A DNA stretch of 64,000 nt, taken from Kineothrix sp. IPX-CK. Lineage in GTDB: Bacteria > Bacillota > Clostridia > Lachnospirales > Lachnospiraceae. The notes beneath the pieces are model-generated. The model was given only the letters and a program-made list of their open reading frames with translations, did not search any database and had not been told where the DNA came from. A program made the position numbers and the translations under genes. The DNA is taken from NCBI RefSeq assembly GCF_039134705.1, contig NZ_CP146256.1, positions 4,650,001 through 4,714,000 on the forward strand, in the 5' to 3' direction. Positions 7,587 through 14,724 of the stretch are shown piece by piece. The stretch's first letter is position 1; every line of letters starts with the position of its first letter.

Positions 7587-8903
7587 ATGAAAAAGCATAT
7601 CTTATGGATTTTACTAATATTGTGTTTTTCATTTACGGGATGTAATGCGAAGTCATCTGCGGTGACAGAAACAAAAACCTTGACGCTGGCGGTCTTTGAA
7701 AGTGAATCGCAGTTATCAAGGTCAAAGCTATTTCAATGGGTGAATTTGTATAATGAGAATAATTCTGATGTAAAAATTGAAATTGTAAATTATTTAGATA
7801 ATTACTCGGACTCGTTTGAAGCCTTTAATCAAATCAAAGTCGAAATTAGTGCCGGAAAAGGCCCTGACATGATTAATTTTGGCGGGCAATATTCACCGCT
7901 TGATGCTTCATCCGGAATGATGGCTGATTTATACCCTTTAATGCAAAATGATGAGTCGTTTGATAAGCAAGATTTTTACTATAATATTCTTGAATCTTTT
8001 GAGGTAGGTGATAGCCTTTATGTGCTTGTACCCACCTATAGAATAGACTCATATGCTACGGCTAACAATGAACTTTTAGGTTTAGAAAGAATGGATATTA
8101 AGCAATTAGCAGATGCTTACAATATGCTGGATGATGAAAGTATTCTTTTTCCGGGAGAAACTAAAAAAGCTGTTTTCGGAATGATCTGCTATGGGAGTCT
8201 GGAAAACTACGTTGATTGGGGTGAAGGCATATGCCATTTTAATAGTGACAGTTTTAAAGAAATCTTAAATTTTGCTAATCAATTTCCGCTAAGTCTAAAC
8301 ATGGCGAATGATTACTCGGCGAAGGCATTTTTTACAGAAGGCCGTGCTCTTTTGTATCCGGTTTCCATTGACAATGTTTATGGAACAACCAGAATAAGAA
8401 CGCTTTATGGGGAAACGCCGACTTATATTGGTTATCCGCTTGATTCAGGCAATGGGAACATGGCGGCGATTGTTGATATCTCAATCGGTATCAGTTCAAC
8501 CAGTAAAAATAAAGAGGAAGCATGGGGGTTTTTAAGAAGCTTGCTTGACGGTGAATTCCAAGATAACACCGAAAGCGGATTACCGCTTCGAATCAGTTCA
8601 TTGGAACAAAAGTTAGAGGATGCAAAGAGGGCAGAATTTGATTCAAATGGCGAAAAGGTAGTAAAAGAGCGGCTTATTTTTGATAGTGAAGATTCTGTTA
8701 ATATCTATGAAATAACTAATGAAGATGCAGAAACACTTAAAGCAATTATTAGTAAAATTGAGTTTAGTATGACGGTTGATTCTAACCTATATAGCATCAT
8801 GCTGGAAGAGGCAGATTACTTGTTTAATGATGATCGGAATGTAGATAATGTCGCAGATATTATTCAAAATCGAGCAAGTATATATATAAATGAGAAGAAA
8901 TAG
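7587..8903 (+). CDS. Extracellular solute-binding lipoprotein (ABC type 1-like) without its own permease
   Basis: 438 residues from ATG 7587, which has GAGG 8 bases upstream; an in-frame ATG at 7572 is less well placed. Lipoprotein signal MKKHILWILLILCFSFTGC (Cys19). The mature chain follows the family 1 solute-binding pattern: TLTLAVFESESQLSRSKLFQ at the N-terminus, an AGKGPDMINFG motif near residue 95, and a C-terminal NVADIIQNRASIYIN segment. The last matches TDIIENRVNIYLNE at the end of the fused 722-residue protein. No permease or ATPase genes are nearby, so it probably acts as a surface receptor, not as part of an importer; that is inference. It is the last gene of the BlaI-controlled rightward unit, closed by the hairpin at 9004-9043. 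Confidence 0.85.
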   Translation: MKKHILWILLILCFSFTGCNAKSSAVTETKTLTLAVFESESQLSRSKLFQWVNLYNENNSDVKIEIVNYLDNYSDSFEAFNQIKVEISAGKGPDMINFGGQYSPLDASSGMMADLYPLMQNDESFDKQDFYYNILESFEVGDSLYVLVPTYRIDSYATANNELLGLERMDIKQLADAYNMLDDESILFPGETKKAVFGMICYGSLENYVDWGEGICHFNSDSFKEILNFANQFPLSLNMANDYSAKAFFTEGRALLYPVSIDNVYGTTRIRTLYGETPTYIGYPLDSGNGNMAAIVDISIGISSTSKNKEEAWGFLRSLLDGEFQDNTESGLPLRISSLEQKLEDAKRAEFDSNGEKVVKERLIFDSEDSVNIYEITNEDAETLKAIISKIEFSMTVDSNLYSIMLEEADYLFNDDRNVDNVADIIQNRASIYINEKK

Positions 8904-8907
8904 ATTC

Positions 8908-8988
8908 GAGATTGTCCTTGGCGGTCGGGCTGCTTTGGAGAAACTTCATGCCTTTGAAATACGGACTGTTGGGGATTTGATATCTTGA
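8908..8988 (+). pseudogene. Possible DinB/UmuC (Y-family polymerase) fragment
   Basis: The frame contains GRAALEKLHAFEIRTVGDLI before a stop. This resembles the helix-hairpin-helix of Y-family DNA polymerases (typical form GxxTAEKLHxLGIRTVGDLA). No other part of the gene remains. It lies near the right end of the island and may mark a junction with another element. Confidence 0.45.
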
Positions 8989-9003
8989 TTATATATGTTT
9001 TTT

Positions 9004-9043
9004 AAAAAGTGGATTTAGAACTTACTCTAAATGCACTTTTTTT
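9004..9043 (+). terminator. Terminator of the rightward island operon
   Basis: AAAAAGTG and ATTTAGA pair, around a loop ACTTAC, with TCTAAAT and CACTTTTTTT; a T-run ends the hairpin. It lies 100 bases after the solute-binding gene. Confidence 0.7.
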
Positions 9044-9179
9044 GATGACGGAATTTTTAGAATTTTCACTTTTTTGCATTGGTTTCACACCCCCTTGACA
9101 GACAAAGAGAAAAGAGGGTTATTTAATAAGCAATAGACAAAATGCTGATAACAAATGATGATGTAACCCTCCATAGGAA

Positions 9180-9224
9180 CTCCTAAGCGGTAGGTCGGGT
9201 GTTCAAGTCACCTCGGGAACGTTG
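9180..9224 (+). repeat. Right 45-bp direct repeat (attR-like), orphan tRNA 3' half
   Basis: Identical to 2325-2369. The 5' half of the tRNA is missing (upstream sequence is ATGTAACCCTCCATAGGAA), so this copy cannot make a tRNA. It is the displaced original 3' end of tRNA-Arg. Confidence 0.9.
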
Positions 9225-9230
9225 TAAAAA

Positions 9231-9265
9231 CCCTGTAATTTCAATAGTTGCAGGGCTCTTTCTTT
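9231..9265 (+). terminator. Ancestral terminator of tRNA-Arg
   Basis: CCCTGTAA (9231-9238) and TTGCAGGG (9248-9255) form a stem, followed by CTCTTTCTTT. It lies directly after the orphan tRNA 3' half. Confidence 0.65.
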
Positions 9266-9338
9266 ATCAATAATAATTATTCAATATACAGCCCATAAAA
9301 TCTGATAAAAGCATCATAAAAGACTGAGTATGAAATAC

Positions 9339-9367
9339 TTGACAAATCTATAATCAGGCAATATAAT
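9339..9367 (+). promoter_or_regulatory. Promoter of the oligopeptide ABC operon
   Basis: Exact consensus TTGACA (9339-9344), 17 bases, TATAAT (9362-9367), about 58 bases upstream of the ATG of the binding protein. No operator palindrome is evident. Confidence 0.8.
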
Positions 9368-9424
9368 ATAACCTACAAATCATATATGAATACAATAAAT
9401 TAATTTAAAAGGACGGTGACAGAA

Positions 9425-11026
9425 ATGAAAAAGCAAAAAAATTTATTTACCCGCACGGTTGTAACTATCGTATCACTTCTAACTCTTACAAGCCTTGCCG
9501 CCTGCGGAAATTCAGCCTCGACCGTTCCAGGCACTGATTCGAAAGAAGAAAAAACACTGGTAATTGCAGTGCCCGATGCCATTAACTTGCTCGAAGCAGG
9601 TCAGGAGGGCTCAGTTATCCAGTATTATATTCAGCAGATAGTTAACGAAGGTCTTGTAGCGATTGGTGAGGACGGAAAGATCCATCCCGCGCTGGCTGAA
9701 AGCTGGGAGGATGAGAATTCTACCGTTTGGACATTCAATCTGAGAAAAGATGCCAAGTTCTCCGATGGCTCACCCGTAACGATTGATGATATCATTTATT
9801 CAATTGAGCGCAGCGCCGACCCTGAACAGTCTCCCTCAATCGCTTATTTTTACCCCGATGGTTTTGCCATTGATAAAGTGGACGAATATACTTTAAAAAT
9901 CACATTACCCCATGCACAGTCAAACTTTATTTGGTCGATATCAAATAATGGAGGATTGTTCGTAACCAAAAAGGAATGGGCGCAAAATGCTGAAGCAATA
10001 GGCTCCGCTAAGGATTTGCTGCTTGGCTCAGGTCCGTATAAAATATCAGAATTCTCTCCCGGCTCTCACGTGACACTGGAAGCCTCCGATTACTGGTGGG
10101 GCGGCACACCCGAGATGAAAAAGGTGAGAATAGATTTTATCCCCGACAGCCAGACCCGTCTTCTTGCGTTCAAGCAGGGTGATGTTGACTTTGCCTTTGA
10201 TATTCCAGTAAGTCAGATAAGCGATTATCAGTCGGTAGACGGTGCTAAGGTAGAAACTTATAAAGACCGCTCTTATGTCGGTTTGACCTTTGATTTAACC
10301 GTAAAACCCTTTGATAACGAGCACATTCGCAAGGCTGTTTCCTACGCAGTTGATTCACAAGGGATTATCGACAGCATAAAGGATGGCTATCCGGAAAAGG
10401 CAACGGCATTCACAGCACCCGAGCAGTTCGCAACTGTTCTCTCGGCTGATGATGCCCGCAAAAAGTTAAATGAGCTTACGCATTATGATTATAACCTTGA
10501 AAAAGCAAAAGAGGAATTCGAGCTTTCAGGCGAAGAACCCTTTTCAACAACGATCTATTATCCCGACAGTAACCAGGATCTAGGTAAGGCTTCCTTAGTG
10601 ATTGCCGATTCCCTGAAAGAAATAGGAATCACTGTTGATGTTCAGGAGATTCCTCTCGAGCAGTGGCTAAACGAAATGGGTTCAGGTACAAAGGGGATTG
10701 ACTGGATGGATTACCGCCCGCCAACACTCGACCCAGCCGAAATTGCCGTATGGTTTCTTGATACCACAGGCGAGGGTACAAACCCTGCAAACTGGACAGA
10801 TGAATCGGTTCAGCCCTATTTTCAGGCGATTTACGAGAAATCTGCTGAAGAAGGTCTTGATGATTTGTTAAAGGGTATCGGTATAGCGCAGGAACAGGCA
10901 ATTTACGCTCCCATCTGGTGGGGCGAGGGCGCAATTGCCTACAACAGTTCGATTGAGGTTGATAACTTCAGCTCATATACTTTCCTGTCACAAAACTGGC
11001 CCCAAAATTTTACTTTTACAAAATAA
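9425..11026 (+). CDS. Oligopeptide/nickel-type ABC transporter substrate-binding lipoprotein
   Basis: 533 residues, family 5 (Opp/Dpp/Nik) binding protein. The start is ATG 9425 behind AAAGGA; the GTG at 9416 is too close to that site. Lipoprotein signal ends in TSLAACG (Cys about 27). Family features: the early segment LAESWEDENSTVWTFNLRKD, FSDGSPVTIDDIIYSIER, and GSGPYKISEF in mid-protein. It delivers a peptide or a metal-chelate complex to the permeases encoded next. The substrate cannot be told from sequence. It is the first gene of a five-component system carried on four genes and is separated from the permease by two hairpins (11090-11128 and 11152-11205). Codon choice (more CCC, GCG and CGC) looks different from the island to its left. 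Confidence 0.92.
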   Translation: MKKQKNLFTRTVVTIVSLLTLTSLAACGNSASTVPGTDSKEEKTLVIAVPDAINLLEAGQEGSVIQYYIQQIVNEGLVAIGEDGKIHPALAESWEDENSTVWTFNLRKDAKFSDGSPVTIDDIIYSIERSADPEQSPSIAYFYPDGFAIDKVDEYTLKITLPHAQSNFIWSISNNGGLFVTKKEWAQNAEAIGSAKDLLLGSGPYKISEFSPGSHVTLEASDYWWGGTPEMKKVRIDFIPDSQTRLLAFKQGDVDFAFDIPVSQISDYQSVDGAKVETYKDRSYVGLTFDLTVKPFDNEHIRKAVSYAVDSQGIIDSIKDGYPEKATAFTAPEQFATVLSADDARKKLNELTHYDYNLEKAKEEFELSGEEPFSTTIYYPDSNQDLGKASLVIADSLKEIGITVDVQEIPLEQWLNEMGSGTKGIDWMDYRPPTLDPAEIAVWFLDTTGEGTNPANWTDESVQPYFQAIYEKSAEEGLDDLLKGIGIAQEQAIYAPIWWGEGAIAYNSSIEVDNFSSYTFLSQNWPQNFTFTK

Positions 11027-11089
11027 TAGTTTATAATGGAAGACAGCACAGTTTTCTACAATTTAAGGTTTAAAATTAATAATAAACAT

Positions 11090-11128
11090 CACACTTCCCG
11101 ATAGCAAACAAAAATGTCGGGAAGTGTG
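11090..11128 (+). terminator. Hairpin after the binding-protein gene (probable partial terminator)
   Basis: CACACTTCCCGA (11090-11101) and TCGGGAAGTGTG (11117-11128) form a perfect 12-bp stem; the following TTCATTTTGT is only a weak T-tract. Such hairpins between binding-protein and permease genes usually raise binding-protein mRNA over the rest of the operon. Confidence 0.65.
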
Positions 11129-11151
11129 AGTTCATTTTGTATGAATATACT

Positions 11152-11205
11152 ATCAATTGACAAGGTTACACACGGTTTAGAGCGTGTTAGACCTTGTCAA
11201 TTGAT
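11152..11205 (+). repeat. 54-bp perfect-armed palindrome before the permease gene
   Basis: Arms ATCAATTGACAAGGT (11152-11166) and ACCTTGTCAATTGAT (11191-11205) are perfect 15-bp complements, with an inner ACACG/CGTGT continuation around GTTTAGAG. It ends 21 bases before the permease ATG. It could be an RNA hairpin (processing or attenuation) or a DNA operator; no T-run follows. Confidence 0.8.
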
Positions 11206-11226
11206 GGTAACTAGGATGAAAATATT

Positions 11227-12210
11227 ATGAGCAAATTAAGATTTATTATAAAACGGCTGCTTCAGTGTCTTGTTTCGCTGGTGGTGCTGTCTTTTGTTAT
11301 TTTTTCACTGCTTTATATAGCTCCCGGTGACCCTGCCCGCGCCCTTGTGGGGGCGAAAAAAGTCACTCCCGAGTTATTAAACCAAATCCGCGAGCAGTAC
11401 CATTTAAATGATCCTTTTCTTTCCCAGTACACTAGGTGGGTTAAGGATGCTCTTTCGCTTGATTTCGGCAACTCAATAAAGGCGGGATACCCTGTTATCG
11501 ATTATATAGCCTCCCACGCTGCCGTTACCTTTCAGCTTGTTGGGTTATCCCTGCTGTTCAGCATAATGATCGGCGTTGGGCTGGGTGTGGTGTCGGCGCG
11601 CAGAAAAGGCAGGCTTGCCGATAAAATAATCGACATTTCATCTTTAATCGGCACTTGCTCGCCGAGTTTTGCGTTAGGGTTGGTGCTGCTCTATTTTTTT
11701 TCCTATAAGTTCGGCATTTTTCCAATGTATGGCATAGGTGACGAGAGTAATCCTATTGATGTTTTGTGGCACTTAGTTTTGCCGGCAATCACACTTACGA
11801 TAGGAGTCGCCGCCCTGCTTATTAAAATAACCCGCTCTGCTATGCTAAAGGAAGTATCCAGTGACTACACCGTATTTATGCGTGCACGGGCAATCCCCAC
11901 AAAAAAGATAGTGCTCTCTCAGCTTAAAAACGCTTCATCTCCTGTTTTAACAAGCACAGGGCTGGTGCTCGCAAGCCTTTTCGGCTCAACTGTTTTGATA
12001 GAAAACGTCTTTGCAATTCCCGGGCTTGGCGAACTGCTAACCAAATCAGTTACTTTTCGCGATGTTCCGGTTGTTCAGTTTATCGCCCTTATGTTGGCGG
12101 TAATAATTTGTTTTACATCGGCATTCGTTGATATTTTAGTTTATCTTTTCAATCCAATTACCCACAGAGCACAAAGTGGCAATAAAAAAGCGGCAAAGGG
12201 GGAAATTTGA
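11227..12210 (+). CDS. Oligopeptide/nickel-type ABC permease, DppB-like
   Basis: 327 residues, six predicted membrane segments (first about 10-30). N-terminal family signature FVIFSLLYIAPGDPARALVG, and the EAA loop region near residues 205-235 (MRARAIPTKKIVLSQLKNAS) that contacts the ATPase. The C-terminal segment LIENVFAIPGLGELLTKSV is typical of DppB/OppB. The protein forms half of the membrane channel with the next gene product. The two genes are adjacent: the stop at 12210 is one base before the next ATG. Confidence 0.93.
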   Translation: MSKLRFIIKRLLQCLVSLVVLSFVIFSLLYIAPGDPARALVGAKKVTPELLNQIREQYHLNDPFLSQYTRWVKDALSLDFGNSIKAGYPVIDYIASHAAVTFQLVGLSLLFSIMIGVGLGVVSARRKGRLADKIIDISSLIGTCSPSFALGLVLLYFFSYKFGIFPMYGIGDESNPIDVLWHLVLPAITLTIGVAALLIKITRSAMLKEVSSDYTVFMRARAIPTKKIVLSQLKNASSPVLTSTGLVLASLFGSTVLIENVFAIPGLGELLTKSVTFRDVPVVQFIALMLAVIICFTSAFVDILVYLFNPITHRAQSGNKKAAKGEI

Positions 12211-12211
12211 T

Positions 12212-13048
12212 ATGAAAAAAACTATAAAAAATAAAAAGTTAAAGGTACCTCCTGCCAGAATAATCTTATCAGGCCTGTTTTTGTTTATAATTTTCTTGTG
12301 GATTATTGCTCCCTCGCTTTTTGCTCCCGATGCCTTAAGCCTGGATATTAATAATACCAAGCTGCCCATCGGTTCAGAAGGTCATCTCCTCGGTACCGAT
12401 GCTTTGGGGCGTGATGTACTAAAACTTCTCATTGCGGGTGCCGGCAGTGCAATGATAGGGCCGGTGTGTATTGCGTTGGGATCCCTTATTATAGGACTAG
12501 TTCTGGGAAGTACAGCAGGTTGGTTTGGCGGATTTTGGGATAAAATCGTATCAGCTTATGCGGATTTAACTCTTTCAATGCCGTCAATGCTGCTGGCTAT
12601 TGTTGCGGCTGCAATTATCGGCGGGGGTTACTGGGTAAGCGTTCTGGTTATGATTATTTTGTATTCTCCTTTCGATATCCGTTTGGTACGCTCTGCGGTA
12701 ATACAGCAAAGATGCAAACCCTATATCGAATCGGCAAAAATGCTTAATCTAAGCGCTGTTAACATTTTAGCAAAACACATTTTCCCCAATATCGCGATGG
12801 TAGTGCTGGTTAATTTCTTTTTAAACATAGCATACGGTTTAATGAGTATGTCGTCCTTGTCATTTTTGGGGCTTGGAGTAGGACCAAAGGAAGCCGATTG
12901 GGGACGGCAGCTCTCCGACGGGCGCGAGTTGTTGTCACAAAATCCCGCCGTGTCCCTCTCTGCGGGTATCGTAATAATTTTAACAGCTGTTTCTATTAAT
13001 CTTATAGGCAGCTATCTTCTTGAAAGGAGCGGTTTAGATGACATTTAA
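12212..13048 (+). CDS. Oligopeptide/nickel-type ABC permease, DppC-like
   Basis: 278 residues from ATG 12212, which follows AAAGGGGGAAA; an in-frame upstream extension would overlap the preceding gene. It carries the N-terminal DppC signature (HLLGTDALGRDVLKLLIAGA), five to six membrane segments, and the EAA-type segment (ESAKMLNLSAVNILAKHIFP). The C-terminus shows SSLSFLGLGVGPKEADWG, the usual DppC/OppC hallmark. The 3' end overlaps the ATPase gene by 11 bases, indicating translational coupling. Confidence 0.93.
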   Translation: MKKTIKNKKLKVPPARIILSGLFLFIIFLWIIAPSLFAPDALSLDINNTKLPIGSEGHLLGTDALGRDVLKLLIAGAGSAMIGPVCIALGSLIIGLVLGSTAGWFGGFWDKIVSAYADLTLSMPSMLLAIVAAAIIGGGYWVSVLVMIILYSPFDIRLVRSAVIQQRCKPYIESAKMLNLSAVNILAKHIFPNIAMVVLVNFFLNIAYGLMSMSSLSFLGLGVGPKEADWGRQLSDGRELLSQNPAVSLSAGIVIILTAVSINLIGSYLLERSGLDDI

Positions 13049-14612
13049 TCCGGTACAGCCCTCCGAAAATAAAGTTCAAAAAATAGATGCCGAAGCTACA
13101 ATTAAAATAAGCATCAGCGATTTAAGGGTGCAAATCGGCGAGAGCGAAATATTAAAAGGTATAGATTTTAAGCTGGAAGGTAATGAAAGTGTCGGTATTG
13201 TAGGGCAATCGGGCTCGGGCAAAACAATGATGATGCGCTCCCTCATCGGGCTGCTTCCGGATCAGGCGAAGCAGGCGGGAGATTACAGAATAGACGAACA
13301 AAAATTTAATCTTAACGCTCGTGAAAAGCAGTGGGGAAAAATAAGAGGCAGCGGTATAGGTATGGTTATGCAAGACCCCTTTACCGCCCTTGATCCTCTG
13401 AAAAAGTGCGGCAAACAAATTCTGGACGGCGTCCCGAATGATAAAAAAGCCGTATTTAATATTGTGTCCGCCCTGGAAGAAGTCGGCCTGCCAAAAGAAG
13501 TCGCCGACAGATACCCTTTTGAATTATCGGGCGGTCAACGGCAGAGGATAGTAATTGCCGCATCCCTTGCAACCCAACCCCGTCTGCTGATAGCTGACGA
13601 AGCAACTACCGCGTTGGATGTAATAACACAAAAGGAAATTCTCGACCTTATCGATCATATCCGCAGTGTTCGCACGATGCCTTTAATCATAATCACCCAC
13701 AATATACGCCTTGCAAAAACAAGATGCGACCGTGTGCTGGTTATGGAAAACGGAAAAATTGTAGAAGAAGGCACAGCAAAAAAAGTAACCGAACAACCCC
13801 GTTCGGAAGCGGCCAAAACACTAATCGAAGCCGACCGGTTTTTGCAGATAAGATCGTTTTCCGATTCTCATTCGGGCGGCGACATCCTGCTTAAGGCAGA
13901 GAACCTGAACAAGAGATTCGGCAGCGTTAATGCACTTATTGATGTTACTATTGACGTATGTGCCGGCGAATGCGTCGGCATAGTAGGGCAGTCAGGCTCG
14001 GGTAAAACAACATTGGCGAGATGTCTTGTCGGATTAACCAAGGCTGATTCCGGCTCGGTTAAATTTTTCGGAAAAAACCGCACTCAGATAGTCTTTCAAG
14101 ATCCTTATTCATCGCTTAATCCTGCCCATAAAATACGATATATTTTAGAATCAGCGCTGAAAGCATCAAACAGACCGCTTAGCGAGCTAGAAGAATTGAT
14201 ATCTCTAGCTGAAGTACCCGCAGAACTTCTGGATCGAAAACCCGCCAAATTATCGGGGGGACAGCGACAAAGAGTAGCAATTGCGCATGCCCTGGCGCCC
14301 CGCCCCGATTTGTTAATATGTGATGAATCAGTGTCGGCGTTGGATGTAGTCGTTCAGAACCAGATATTGAATATGCTCGAAAAGCTCCGTCGTGAACGTC
14401 ACCTTGCTGTGCTTTTTATCACTCATGATTTATCAGTATTACGTATGATTGCAGAGAGGGTATACGTCATGAATGAGGGACGTATAGTTGAACACGGCAC
14501 AGCCCGGGAAATTTTTGAATCACCAGAAAACAGCTATACAAAAGCACTAATAGAAGCGGCAGCCTTCGGCAGCACCGAACGCGCCCAGGGCGGACTCGAA
14601 CCTTTTATATAA
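13038..14612 (+). CDS. Fused double ABC ATPase of the oligopeptide-type transporter (DppD-DppF in one chain)
   Basis: 524 residues containing two complete nucleotide-binding domains. Domain 1 (about 25-265) has Walker A GQSGSGKT, signature LSGGQRQR and Walker B LLIADEATTALD. Domain 2 (about 280-520) has the same Walker A, LSGGQRQR and LLICDESVSALD. In most Opp/Dpp systems these are two genes; here they are joined, so one polypeptide powers both halves of the transporter. Start ATG 13038 lies behind GAAAGGAGCGG inside the end of the permease gene. The C-terminal extension typical of OppD/OppF that binds the permease is short in both halves. It is the last gene of the operon. Confidence 0.95.
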   Translation: MTFNPVQPSENKVQKIDAEATIKISISDLRVQIGESEILKGIDFKLEGNESVGIVGQSGSGKTMMMRSLIGLLPDQAKQAGDYRIDEQKFNLNAREKQWGKIRGSGIGMVMQDPFTALDPLKKCGKQILDGVPNDKKAVFNIVSALEEVGLPKEVADRYPFELSGGQRQRIVIAASLATQPRLLIADEATTALDVITQKEILDLIDHIRSVRTMPLIIITHNIRLAKTRCDRVLVMENGKIVEEGTAKKVTEQPRSEAAKTLIEADRFLQIRSFSDSHSGGDILLKAENLNKRFGSVNALIDVTIDVCAGECVGIVGQSGSGKTTLARCLVGLTKADSGSVKFFGKNRTQIVFQDPYSSLNPAHKIRYILESALKASNRPLSELEELISLAEVPAELLDRKPAKLSGGQRQRVAIAHALAPRPDLLICDESVSALDVVVQNQILNMLEKLRRERHLAVLFITHDLSVLRMIAERVYVMNEGRIVEHGTAREIFESPENSYTKALIEAAAFGSTERAQGGLEPFI

Positions 14613-14724
14613 ATCGTTTAAAAAGTTCTTTTTCGATAGAGCTTGTACCCATCAAAGATTTTAGGTATGATTAAATATAGGAAAAAAGGAAAATATAAAA
14701 AGGAGAGAGAAAAGGAGGTATTTT

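Larger units (their letters stand above)
2325..9224. mobile_element. 6.9 kb genomic island in tRNA-Arg(CCU), no recognisable integrase
   Basis: The segment is delimited by perfect 45-bp direct repeats of the tRNA 3' half; the complete tRNA is on the left and an isolated 3' half on the right. Each end carries its own terminator after the repeat (2371-2412 and 9231-9265), as expected if the right one is the original chromosomal terminator. By eye the content is markedly more AT-rich than the flanking opp operon. Cargo: BlaI/M56/exported peptide leftward; micro-ORF, SH3-like protein, two propeller-like exported proteins and a solute-binding lipoprotein rightward; a possible DinB fragment at the right end. 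No tyrosine or serine recombinase, relaxase or replication gene was seen, so it is either decayed or mobilised in trans. Confidence 0.8.

Noticed and set aside
7587..8903. Ordinary sugar ABC importer
   Set aside because: No permease or ATPase gene is adjacent; all neighbours are exported proteins or regulators.
9180..9224. Second tRNA-Arg gene
   Set aside because: Only the 3' half is present; upstream bases do not form the acceptor or D arm, so it is an att-type repeat.
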